Shown: positions 1 through 37,492 of the stretch, one piece after another | How the letters are laid out: each line of letters begins with the position of its first letter | Position numbering within the stretch: position 1 is the stretch's first letter | Assembly: GCA_002633005.1 (NCBI GenBank) | Contig: NMRA01000652.1 | Span: forward strand, 76,597-134,462 | DNA length: 57,866 nucleotides | Source: Phoronis australis | Taxonomy: Eukaryota > Phoronida > Phoronidae | Direction of reading: 5' to 3' | The notes under the pieces: model-generated | What the model was told of the DNA's origin: nothing | The model's database searches: none | What the model saw: the letters and a program-made list of their open reading frames with translations, nothing else | Position numbers and translations under genes: made by a program

Positions 1-290
1 TACGTGCCTACATACCAAATTTCATGAAAATCCGTTCAGGACTTTTGAAGATACAAAGGTAAGCGTAAAAAACTAAAATTGCCACTAGGGGGCACACCGG
101 TAGTCGGATCCGTCCAAAAGTTCGCACATGCCGTCCCATTCATGAATGGAACGTATGTGCCAAATTTCATGAACGTATGTCAAAGGGTTTTGGAGATAGA
201 GCAGCGGACGCCGGACGCCGCCCGGACGGACGGACAGAGATGACAGCATAATGCGTCCACATATAAATATGTGGGCGCATAAAAATTGCA
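1..290. repeat. Dispersed repeat with GGACGGACGGAC tract and terminal hairpin
   Basis: The segment carries the 'CCAAATTTCATGAACGT' type text, a GGACGGACGGACAGA tract at about 222-238, and ends in a short hairpin: TGCGTCCACATA pairs with TATGTGGGCGCA around 251-280. A related copy lies at about 2705-2885. Similar non-coding repeats are widespread in invertebrate genomes. Its class is not resolved. Confidence 0.55.
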
Positions 291-517
291 AATTTGAAAA
301 TGGCGCGTGTATGCATTGCCTGCGACTTGAGTTGATATCAGAATTGGAATCCTATCACAGCCAGGAATATCCTGTGACTGAATTGATGAGACTGAAAAGT
401 CCTAATTTGATTTTCGTTTTTTAACCAGCTGAAAAGGGAGAAATAAAGCTTTCAAGTTCCATTTACAAGATCACTGACATTCGATCAAGACTCCTGATTC
501 CACAATCCTTCCCTTAC

Positions 518-3500
518 CATTTGGAAAATGTATTGGAGCAGGTCCACAGAACATCACTGAGGGAGAAGTCGGCACTGTGGCCATATTTCTGGCCGAACGT
601 TGAGCTGTTCACGTCTGCAAAAAACAAAAAGCGTCACGCTAAAGCTCTAAATATCGCAACAATAAAAACAAGTGCCACGAACCTAATTTTGTGCGAATTT
701 CACTAGATCATGCGATTCTTTACATAATGCCAAACTGTTGAAATTTTAAGAAGCGTCATAAAAAATCCAGTTATGAAATAAGACAGGTTAGCATTTCCTC
801 TTTACTGTGTTTATACTGAAGTTGCAACGAAGCTTACAGGTGTTATTTTTGGCTCATTAAACAGCTCCATTCTTATTCTACCTTTTTCGAAGTTGGCCAT
901 TTTTTGACTCGCCAAAGAACTGATCAACATAGCATTTATACTATACCATCACAAATTCTGCCACTAGTTTACATGTCTGTGTCATTCAATATTCAAGTTT
1001 GCAGTGGTCTCTGATGGTGTTTCAACAGTTAACCACTAGTACCCAGAGCCTACAGGCTCCCAGGACCCAGCGGTGTTTAACATACCTTTCAACAAAGTGT
1101 CGAGTGCCAGAACTTCATCTGCACCAGAATGCCCAAGATCTTGGAACACAAAGATGTTCTTAAAGTCACTGTTATTCTTTGACTTTTCCTGCAACAGTAG
1201 GAAAGCAACTGCTAAGAGTTATTCATTAACTAAAATCTGCATCTTTAAAATTGCAGCACCTTCATTGTTTATCACTGAAACGAGACACCATAGTATGAGT
1301 TTTCACACACTTTTGATTTTTGCCAGAAACACATTGGTGTCATTGGCATTTGACTGGCAATGTTTCTGAGTAATTTTGAATAATATTGTAACCGTCTCAT
1401 TCGGCAAAATTGGGTCCAGCAACTATAATAGAAGAGCCATTTTACAGAAATCATACATTATGATAATGCAACAAATTAACATAAACTTTGTACACTCTTC
1501 AGAGAGACCACAATTTCTCAGAATCATTGTTTGACAGCAGCTATGGCAGCTTGACATTCATGAAAAATAAAGAAATGATATGTTGCGTCCTAAACTTTTG
1601 AGATTTTACCGTAATTTTGCTCACAGCAGAAGAAACAGCTCAAGTTAAAGACTTAGGAAGTGAACTGTGAAGTTCGCAATACATTATACTTGGTGCACGG
1701 TGAACATTACAGGCAATATTCCTGTCAAACTTTCCCCGTCTTTAAACTACTGTAGATAACAATAGGGGAGATAAGTCTCATTTATTGTCAGCGTGTCAGC
1801 AGCATTGCATCAAAGCAAAATAGCTTTCAAAAGTCTATGAATTATTTATGGTAAAATGTCATTGATTTTGAAAACAATTTGGCAATAATTAACAGATATG
1901 GCATACGGAGCACCAAACTGTAAAATGCCTTTAACATTTGATGAGGTTTAATAAGCTCTCAAAGAGAACATTAGCAAACCGTTGCAAAGAAGACAATCCC
2001 AATCAAATCTCTCTCGCTTGAGATGATTTTCTCTTTCATCACATTCTGGCAACACTGAAAAACAAACATATATGTTTTTCATCAAACGAGTAAAACAATA
2101 TAAACTATTTACAATACAAATAAAACACAAATCAATTTTAATTCAAGCACTGCTCTTGCTTGCCCTTTGAGGGAGTGCAAAGGCCAAAATCTTTCTTCTT
2201 ATTTTTTATCGAACTTAGTGTGGCGAAATGACTGAAAATAGATTTAGGGAAGAACATTGCTCACAGATCCTTTTAAGGTCTGTAACAAGTGTAACTTGCA
2301 TCAAATCACAAATTTCTGTAATAATTGGGCCAAAGAAGCATACTACTTTGCTGTGAATATAGAGTAGTGAGTCAGTTGCAATTTTTTGTTTTTCAGAACA
2401 AATTTTGAACCAAAATGATCCGCTGCGAGTCACCAACCCATAACCCATACATACCGTGACGTGGTGGTGGGGAATAAAAACATATGACACTGAATGCGTA
2501 TACCCATCAGGAATGTCATTAGGACAAAGGTCATCCACTTGGAGATTTTTTTGTTTGAAACTACATTTACAAATTATCTGTGTTCACAACTGCAGCTTGA
2601 TTAGCATAGGACAATTGTGTTAACATAGCATTTTATGGTTTAGTTCCAGCTATACCTCAACATAGGAGCATGTAAATATTCCTCTGCTTTCGTGTGTCAT
2701 CGCAACCTGTTTGAATGGCCATACACCCTTGTGCCAAGTTTTATCAAAAATTTGACCAGGGGTTTTTGAGATATCGAGCAGACACCGAACAGACGGACAC
2801 TAAGACAAAGTGAGGACAATACAATACCATACGCATACACATTCAAGTGCATACGCGCACATACCTATATGGGCGTATGAAAAAGTTAAATGAGCAAAAG
2901 TTGTTTTTTGGTCTGCACTGCTGTGCAAACAGTATCTAAGTACATCAGAAGTCAGAGTTATGACATGTGACTTCTGGTTTACAAAGTCTTCCTATCTCTT
3001 GCCGAGTGGCAATTGGCTGAACAACTCTCACACGTGCGATCCTTGCAAGAATCAGTGTCGGCAAAATTAACTACATTGGGGTTCAACTGACACGGGGATG
3101 CGATGCTGAGGGCAAATTCTAAGATACTAAAGTGTTGCTGAGATCTGCAGCCAGTATTGCTGTAGGGGGACAAGTATTGTGATGCGTGACTTCCACGGAA
3201 TGGGGACAAGTATTGCGACACGTGACTTACGGGTGTGACGTACAGCTAGATATAGCCTCTTTTAATTGCTTGCCAACTGGCAATTCCCTCTTGGCTGAAC
3301 AGTTTAAACGCTTGGCTGTCACATGTGCAACCTTGGTTCATAGTCTCACTGTCAACAAAATGTTCAACATGTGCACTCAAGAAAGAGCAACTGCAGGTCA
3401 TTGTACAATAGCATAATAGAGATCATCAGCTGCTGCACACTTCTGCCATTTGTTTGCATTAGTGCACTTCCGACCGTGGGGGTTTTTAGTTGTAATATAG

Positions 3501-3860
3501 TTATATGGTGAACACTGTCCTAAACTAAAGTAAACTCATACATTCAGTTTGTAAGCACATTTACTCACCTGAATGCACAGCTCCATATTACTGGATTCGC
3601 CCTGCTTCTCAAACATAAGTTGTGAACAATCAATTAGAAAAATGTGTCCATCTCTTTCTGCCCAGAACGCCTGAAATAGATAAACATAAACTTAAGCGTC
3701 AAATCCGGAACAGTCTACACCTCACAGCACAATTTGGCTGATTCATGCATGGGTTATCGTCATTATGTACCTTGTTGGAACTAGCTTCCTCGTCATTGTC
3801 ATCATCTTCCATACCGCCACCGAACTGATCAGCCCACGACCAGCCCAGTTGGTTAGCCAT
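518..3860 (-). CDS. XRCC6: XRCC6 (Ku70), N-terminal coding exons, partial at left edge
   Basis: Ku70 pairs with Ku80 to form the ring that binds DNA double-strand ends and recruits DNA-PK for non-homologous end joining. Five minus-strand exons join in phase: 3860-3771, 3670-3569, 2054-1980, 1188-1086 and 614-518, giving 467 nt (about 155 residues). The start at 3860 opens an acidic N-terminus (MANQLGWSWADQF, then DDDNDEE), as is usual for Ku70. The second exon carries RDGHIFLIDCSQLMFE, matching the first strand of the Ku70 vWA-like domain. Later exons give KIISSERDLIGIVFF, NSDFKNIFVFQDL and GHSADFSLSDVLW, all in Ku70 order. Every exon has an AG acceptor and a GT donor; the third donor (GTTTGC) is weak. 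The Ku core, SAP domain and stop lie left of the window. Intron 2 (2055-3568) and intron 4 (615-1085) hold only repeats. It is divergent from DDB1. Identification is from recalled family motifs, not a search. Confidence 0.93.
2705..2885. repeat. Second copy of the hairpin-ended dispersed repeat
   Basis: This segment contains CATACACCCTTGTGCCAAGT, GGGTTTTTGAGATATCGAGC, a shortened AGACGGACAC tract and a terminal CATACGCGCACATA / TATATGGGCGTATG stem. The order of parts matches the repeat at 1-290. It lies in XRCC6 intron 2. Confidence 0.5.
2960..3345. repeat. Diverged tandem duplication, about 230-bp unit
   Basis: Text at 2963-3060 (GACATGTGACTT, then a CTTGCCGAGTGGCAATTGGC block) reappears in altered form at 3217-3340 (GACACGTGACTT, then CTTGCCAACTGGCAATTCCC). 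It lies in XRCC6 intron 2 and no gene is seen. Confidence 0.45.
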
Positions 3861-4215
3861 TGCACTGATCTGGCAAAAATCCTTCCTTATTCCCGCAAGG
3901 TAAACAGTGTTTACCTTCCGACTTTGCAGCGAGCGTGCCAGAGCCGGTCAAGTAGAAGCGATCAGCTGACACGTTTAACAACAAAAATATATATACAAAC
4001 TGTTATCCACACATGAAACAACAAATAGGCACAAATAGTTTTTTTGGGGTTCACTGAATTCTTTCATAAACAGAAATTGAATATTTTTGGTGTTCTTTAG
4101 TATCTGTGGCTTTGAAATAATTCCACTCATCCCGCTTTGAGCATGCGCATTAAAGACTTCGCGGTGTGAATGTTTTGCAAGCTTTCTGAAGAATTTCAGC
4201 TAAAAGTTTGCAACC
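3861..4215. promoter_or_regulatory. Head-to-head XRCC6/DDB1 promoter region
   Basis: The two start codons point away from each other with 355 bp between them, so both 5' UTRs and promoters must fit here unless upstream non-coding exons exist. GCATGCGCA at 4141-4149 matches the core of the NRF1 palindrome, a common element of housekeeping bidirectional promoters. AAGCGGGAT (reverse strand of about 4130-4138) resembles an E2F half-site, and CAGCTG lies at 3963-3968. No good TATA box is placed for either gene. The DDB1 start has a strong context (ACCATGG). The binding-site calls are motif resemblance only. Confidence 0.6.
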
Positions 4216-31068
<26,853 letters not shown>

Positions 31069-31600
31069 CACTTCTCGTGCGCTGTGCTGGCGAGCGTAAG
31101 AATTTCAGGTCGCTGTGTTCGGAAGTCCATTGCCATCACCTGCACTTTTCTTTATTCTCGTCTCGAATGTCGAGCTTGTCATTGTTTCACGAGAGTGGTG
31201 GGCAAGATTCTTTGATGGTGGGCAGCAGATGATGTCAGAAGGAGGCTGCCTTTCTGTGAACGGCTCGTTCTCTTCCTTCTGCTTCTGGTTATTCACTGCA
31301 AAGGTATTGGTCTTTGTCGTGAAAAAGTTGGAGATTTACTTTGTTACTTGCACAGTTGAGTATGTGGCAAAGATGCTCTGAAGACACGTAGCGTTGGCGT
31401 CACTAATTGAACATTCAGTAAGGAGGTAGAAGGACACACTGCACGGCTGCCGTACTTTCCAACACGTCCAGGAATGATTTCAGCTTTCTTGGAAGTCAGA
31501 ATGGCCACTGAGTGTGCAGTTAGGGAAACTTTTTGTACAGACCTGCAAAGTGAAAGCACTTTTTTTTGAATAAATGCTCGTTTCATACGCGAATAGCGTG
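31069..31600 (+). other. DDB1 3' UTR
   Basis: After the stop at 31068 no frame resembles protein. The first AATAAA on the plus strand lies at 31569-31574, followed by GTGTAATATTCTG. This is a plausible cleavage region, implying a 3' UTR of about 500-530 nt. Confidence 0.6.
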
Positions 31601-31629
31601 TAATATTCTGCAAACTAAGGCAATTGGTC

Positions 31630-32560
31630 AGACCAGATCCAAACAGCGCCCAAATTGAGAACGGTAAAAACTTTTCAAAATGCTTTTGAGGCTGAACTGT
31701 GCATTAAGCTTCCACTTAACAAATCTTTACGATCATTTGTTGCTCAATTTCGCTGCGGAATCCTTCCTCTTAGAGTAGAAACTGGGTGCATTATAGGCTT
31801 ATCCGTGGAGGACAGAATCTGTGAGATATGTCACTCAGGAGAAGTTGAGGATGAGTTTCATTTTTTGTTTCATTGCCGTGTATATGGCAATATCGGAGAA
31901 AAAATGTTTGATGATTTTCACACTACATTTAGCCTAGAGCACAAATCATTCTTGATCAGGGAGTTTTACTGTCTCATGTTTGCTAATGAAAGTACTATAC
32001 GTTCTCGAGCTCTTGGTCATTGTTTAGCTAAATATCTCAGGGATGCCTTTTCATTTCGGAAATTAAATTTGTGCTCTACTGTTTCATAACTAACTTTACC
32101 ATTTCCAGGGACATTCTTGGGCTGTGTTTTTTGTGCCATTACCGCATAAAAAAATAAAAAGTTGCATGTTACAGCAGTGCGCCCCCTGGCTGCATCTTTT
32201 AAAACACAACACTCATTCAAAACTGCAAGATTCTAGTCAACTTTAGTACAGCCAGTCAGGTAAATCACGACTGTTCTTGCTGTATTTCGATTGCCATTGG
32301 GGTTTCTGTTTCATGATATGCTAGGCCGCAACTTTTTGAAAAAGGGCACACATTTTGTCACATGGTGCGCCCAAAGGGCACTGGTTCAAAACTGGTCAAG
32401 AATATCCCTGCATTTCCTGTTGCTGTTATTTGAGTGGCAGGTCTCACAGATTCTTTCATGTTCTCCCGCGTTTGTCCATGCTGTTATTAATTAAATATCC
32501 GTGTAACTGCTATAGTATTGTAGGCTCAATACTTAAAATAAAGATTCGTTCATTCATTCA
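31630..32560 (+). mobile_element. 3' end of a non-LTR retrotransposon (LINE)
   Basis: The frame from 31655 to 32089 encodes 144 residues with a Cys/His motif, ICEICHSGEVEDEFHFLFHC. This is the zinc-binding region found after the reverse transcriptase domain in LINE ORF2 proteins. The polymerase itself is missing, as in a 5'-truncated insertion. The stretch ends with AATAAAGATTCG and a TTCATTCATTCA tail near 32560, like the short tandem tails of some LINE clades. The frame is open to its stop, so the copy is fairly young. It sits just downstream of the DDB1 poly(A) signal. Confidence 0.8.
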
Positions 32561-35150
32561 CATTTTGAAATTGGTCTCAAATTGTTCTTTAGTCAAATTA
32601 GAGGTGATTCCAGGGCTTGAAAATAACCTACAGTTATTGCCAGGCTCTACAAGTTGGCTTATAAGGGCATGATATGCCAAACTTGTCCTCAAGAAAGAAC
32701 CAACTGTCAGATCTTTGCAAACCCAAGAATCACTTCTCATCTGAGTAAAGAACAAGTTGGTCCAATTTTATAGCGGCACCTAGTGGTCTCAATCAAAAGC
32801 TCGCCTCTTAAACTGAACTCTTGTTCATAGAAATCTTTTCTCACCTGAGTAAAGAACAAATCAAGGCAAATTTATAACAGTGAGTGATGTAAATTAAGAT
32901 TTGGTTCTTGGACGGATTCTGGTTTGTAGCGGCACCTAGTGGTGAGTGCTCCAAATCAAAAGTTGATTCTTGGATGGATTCTGGTTTGTAGCCATTTAAG
33001 TTCTGCCTTTCACATCTTTTAATGTGAATTTCAACATACACTTTTTTGAAAACCACAACAGCAAAAATTGATACAGAGATGATTGCAAGTGAATAGCATA
33101 TGGATCGAAAATAGTTTAAAAATACATTTAGAAAAGTGCCCTCTCCTGCTACCATTGTAGGTATTTAACACAAAATAGATTTACAGTTGGTAAACTATTG
33201 TCCCTTGGCAGATGTTGCGTTTGTAAACTCTGTGTCTTGTCCAGTCAATCCATTGCTCCCTATGCCTGGAAATTTACACACATTTTACCTTCAGTTTTTT
33301 CTGGAGGCTCCGATTATCACTTTATCCTTATTGCTGGTGAGAGTCCATGCCTGGTGTTGTACATAAAGATATCTTACATGTTACCTACTGTATTGTTGAA
33401 CTTGTTTTGATAATAAAATTACAGACTTTATTATAATTATTGTTGTGTTGGAGGTATGCTTTTGGCTTTTATGAGCAGGTCTCCTCGTTATAAAGATTTA
33501 TTGAAAGAAAAAGTAAAAGATAAACTAGACTCCAGTTAAATACAAAAGACTTGAATTTGCGATAAAATAAGTCGCCATTTTATAATAATCGGTTTCATTT
33601 TGTCTGTGTATCTCTGGTCTTTGCCATAGGCAGCTTATCGTTCCTTTGTGAAAGCTATCAATGTTAAAGTTATCAACATATTTGTTGAATTCTCAATCGA
33701 AGCGCTTTGGTATTGAAAAAAACACACTCATTTGATCTTGGATTGCTGTCAAGGAGAACAACGTTTACCAAGAGGGCAAGATTTTCCAAGCTTGGACTTC
33801 AATAATGAAAAAGGTGACTGGCCCAACAAACTTATTCAATATTTTTGACAACATGATTTACATTACTATCATTGTTGAGCAACCTTGTTCAAGCTTGCTG
33901 AGCAAAGTTTGTAAGGTAGCAAAGAAATACAAGGTTAGAGAAAACTGCAAAGATATGTCTCGACAAGCTTATGCTTGTACATCAGTTAGATAAGTACATA
34001 CTAGCTTTGTCTTGTTTCAGGAGCTGGATGGGAAAGTCATTGTTAATATCTTTTAGACATGGACCAAAACCGTGTTTAGTGAGCCCTATCTAAGTTAATA
34101 TATTGTCGTCATCTGTGTCCTGGCGCTCGATGGAAACTGATTCATAAAACGAGCTTCGAGCTCGCTCACGACCTTCACACCCACCGACATTGAATAAATA
34201 CAGTCGCGGAAGACTAAGTGTTTAACACTATCGGGTGATTTGTAGTCGCTTTAAGAAGCTGCTTTAAACTTGTGTTCCATCTCTCAAAAACGAACTTTTT
34301 AGACCACTTATCTCCATAAAAGTGGTCCTCGGATAATCCTTACTAAGATGCTAATTTCTGTGTTTGCTAAGAACTTACAATAAGTTATTGGTTTAGACTA
34401 TGCTCGGAGCATCAAATGACCCCATAGACTATAATCTATGACTCGCAGTGACAAGCCAACTTGTAGAGCCTGATCTCTGGCAATTATGAATTATAACATT
34501 ACTATAGCTCTTTTGAAGTCCTAATGTCATTTCCAAAAATGAATAAGGAACAATTTTTACCCTATTTCGTAATGGCAAGTGTCCGAAGTCGACGGCTGCT
34601 TTTGTATGTAGCCACTTCAGCTGAACAATACTCCGTTAGAAGACACTTGTCGAACAGCACTGTTATGTCGTATCTCACAACGACTGATTTTTTCGAACAG
34701 CTCATATTATGGAAAATTCCATGCTTGATTTACTACTTATCTTGGAACATTGGTTCTTCAGAAAATATTTTATTATAATTTCTATTGAACTTTCGAGATA
34801 ACCTTGACCAACTCCAACTCAGCTACAACTCGACATGTTTCAAGGCTCATTATAAGTCAGTGACCATAATGTTGCGATATATCATTCCTAACGTCTTGCA
34901 TATTTATTTGCTCAGTGAGAAGCGCTCGTACCATGGCTATGCTCAACAATTACTCCCATCGGATTAACTTGGATTTTGATAATTTAAAGCAGTGGATTCA
35001 CTTGACTGACTCCGCCATGCCGTATCGAACGGCTGAGGCTTTCGATTCCAGCGAGTGCGAGCCGAGAACAAATCAGACGTCTTCGTAGATTGAACGGGCA
35101 GAGTCAGTCTGATGCAGTCAAACCTTTTCTAGCCGATTCTCACTGATCAT
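32561..35150. other. Intergenic DNA without recognised genes
   Basis: The text GCGGCACCTAGTGGT with GAGTAAAGAACAA occurs twice (32740-32790 and 32840-32950), and TTGGATGGATTCTGGTTTGT is also doubled near 32910-32995, which suggests a degraded repeat. AATAAAATTACAGAC lies at 33411. The remaining open frames are short and show no domain or splice pattern that I recognise. Confidence 0.5.
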
Positions 35151-35357
35151 GCACGCACCCAGGGGGTGGGGTGGGGCTCGAAGGAGCCCCCCCCCCCGCA
35201 TTTTGCGAAGTGGGCAAGACATCCGCCTCAGAGACACAAAAACTCCGAAAAAAGTAGAAAACGAGACATAAGTCCAGTAAAAAGCAGAAACTGTCAAAAT
35301 TCTGCGAATGCACAATTCATAATTCTGAACATACCCCTGAATCTAATTAATATCATA

Positions 35358-36303
35358 GGCGGATTTAGGGGGGCTCGCCCCCCCCCCTTGGCTGCCGCAA
35401 AAAAATAAAACAGCAAGAGCGTAGGGAAATGTTGAGTTTATTAATTAACCCGGGTAATAAAAATTATACGGATGACAAAGATATAAATGTGTGCAGTTTT
35501 AGTGTTTGGGGGGGCTCTGATCCAATTTCAAATGTCAAATACGGAACACGGTGCAATCGCAACGGAACTATGACTAAGTTTAGGCTCTCCCGCGATATCC
35601 CAGGCGACCGGCAGTGGCGCTGCGCACTACGTTTCCGTCGTCTGCTTCACTGTGCAATGAACAAAATTCACTTCATTTTTTAAAGAAACTGGAACCTGAT
35701 TGACGATGAAAAAACAGAAGCTGCTGGTAAGATGTGAATTTTAATCGAAGCCTTAGTGAATCACTCAGAAACTCATAATTCTCTCTTTGTCAAACCTTAA
35801 CTTAAGACGATTTCCAAAGCAATCCCGTCATTATTGCCAACACGAAAAACGGATTTGGTCTATTGGGCATTTGAAAACTATTTTAAATACAACAAATTTG
35901 TTACGAACAGAGTGCACAAAATATAAAACGTGTAATAAGCACAAAAAGAGGTAGGTTTCGCGCGCAAACGCTGTGGACCATAAACAAGTAGGTCTCTTGG
36001 TATCAGATTTGGAGTGGTGGTGTAGTGGTAAAGCACGCGCGCTCTATTCGCCAGGTCCTGAGTTCGAGTCTGAGGTAGGTGCAGTTTTTCCTGTTTGACA
36101 CGTTTTCCTTTTTTGCCTTTTTTCCTTGGATAATACTTCAGGAATCGAGGAAAATGCTTGATTTTTAGCGGAAAAACAAAAAAAATCCTGGGCGGGAGGG
36201 GGCAAACCTCCCTCCATTCGGTACTATGCGCATCTACAATCGTGGGTGGCGCAAATGCATACAGAAAAAATGTTACCCCCCCTTGTGATATCCTAGATCC
36301 GCC
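35358..36303. mobile_element. Repeat with GGCGGATY termini, about 950 bp
   Basis: The left end reads GGCGGATTTAGGGGGG and the right end TATCCTAGATCCGCC, which form a short inverted repeat. Similar GGCGGATC-type ends flanking G/C homopolymer tracts recur at 36756-37068. A tRNA-like stretch lies inside at about 36009-36085. No transposase was found and no target duplication was fixed. Confidence 0.5.
36009..36085 (+). repeat. tRNA-like sequence, probably SINE head or tRNA relic
   Basis: GGTGTAGTGGTAAAGCAC resembles a tRNA D-arm with the A box, and GAGTTCGAGTC resembles the T-loop with the B box, at roughly tRNA spacing. The anticodon stem does not pair and the T stem has a mismatch, so this is not a working tRNA. 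Confidence 0.5.
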
Positions 36304-36755
36304 ATTGAATATGTCCACATTCTCAAAAATTCGAGCCCTCTATTTTTTAGGCTCGATGCGCGCATGCTGATGGCTTAATGGTTATGATTTCCTTTTTTAT
36401 CAGTTCCCAGCAAAAAGGCAATGAGAAGCAAGTTTGAAATAAATTCAGTGATTTGTCAAATGATGACTGAAAACCAAATCCCACATCACTTTTGCTCTTC
36501 TCGGGTGAATTTTCTTATTTTGAAAATATGATCATCTAAAAGTACTGCTCCATCCACCAACCCGATTTTCAAAAATGACCAGAACCAATTATGCTTTTGG
36601 CCTTATCCGACTAAGTCCTCGCTGAGTCCAGAGATAAGAGGGAATACGTCGGACTCTGAAGTTCTAAAGTTCGACCTCAATTTGGTTTTCCACGTGCTGG
36701 GCGACAGACTTAACAAGAGGCTATGCAATAAGATGACGATTTTGTCCTACTCAGT

Positions 36756-37068
36756 GGCGGATTTAGGGGGGGCCAATGGAGCCATGCCCCCCCTAAAATT
36801 CTACCAGATATCATTTGGGAGTTCGGGTGCGCGCAAGCAGGGGCTCGTCGGGGGTGAATAAACAACGCATAGGCTCTGAACAAACTGAACAATCCCCGTT
36901 TACCGTTTTTTTTAGTCAACAGGTCCGCAACCCCAAACATTCGAAGCCTCTGCGTCCCCACATTTTAGGCTGAGCGCGCGCATCTGTCGAAATTCTGGTT
37001 ATTCCCGTGCCCTGCCCCCCAACTCAAAATCCTGGATCNCCCCCCCAACTCAAAATCCTGGATCCGCC
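36756..37068. mobile_element. Second GGCGGATY-ended repeat, with N at 37039
   Basis: The left end is GGCGGATTTAGGGGGG and the right end TCCTGGATCCGCC. CCCAACTCAAAATCCTGGATC occurs twice, directly before and after the single N at 37039, so the assembly probably doubled about 28 bp here. Confidence 0.5.
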
Positions 37069-37492
37069 CCTGCCACTTCCCCTGCTTCGTTGGGAAATTG
37101 TCAAGTGGGCATTTTTGGCGCTTTTGCAATATTTTACTACGTTCCGCAGACGCAATAATTTTCGTTAGTGAAGCGATCGCGTGCTTTATATTGCATCCCG
37201 ACAACTCTCGAAGTCTTGCATTTTCGAATTTCTTGAGTCTACGTTGCACACGAGCGTAATCTCGAGTAGCAAAAACTCAGCTCTTTACCTATTTAAGGCT
37301 TGGTTAGTTACCGACAAAATCCCGAGCACTCACCGCCGTACGACTAGTTCTTCATTGTAACCCCAGAACAAAAGAAAACGTTGAAGACAGTCTCATAGTG
37401 GCAAGTGCTCGCATTAAAAGTTTGGCTTCGTTGAAGGAATGGATTTATTGTAGCCAACAGGGTTGGTTTACTGACTAGATTTGTAGCTGCCT

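Noticed and set aside
2215-2538. 107-codon minus-strand frame considered as an XRCC6 exon
   Set aside because: Exons 2, 3 and 4 of XRCC6 already join in phase without it, and its text does not match Ku70.
36009-36085. Functional tRNA gene
   Set aside because: The anticodon stem does not pair and the T stem is mismatched.
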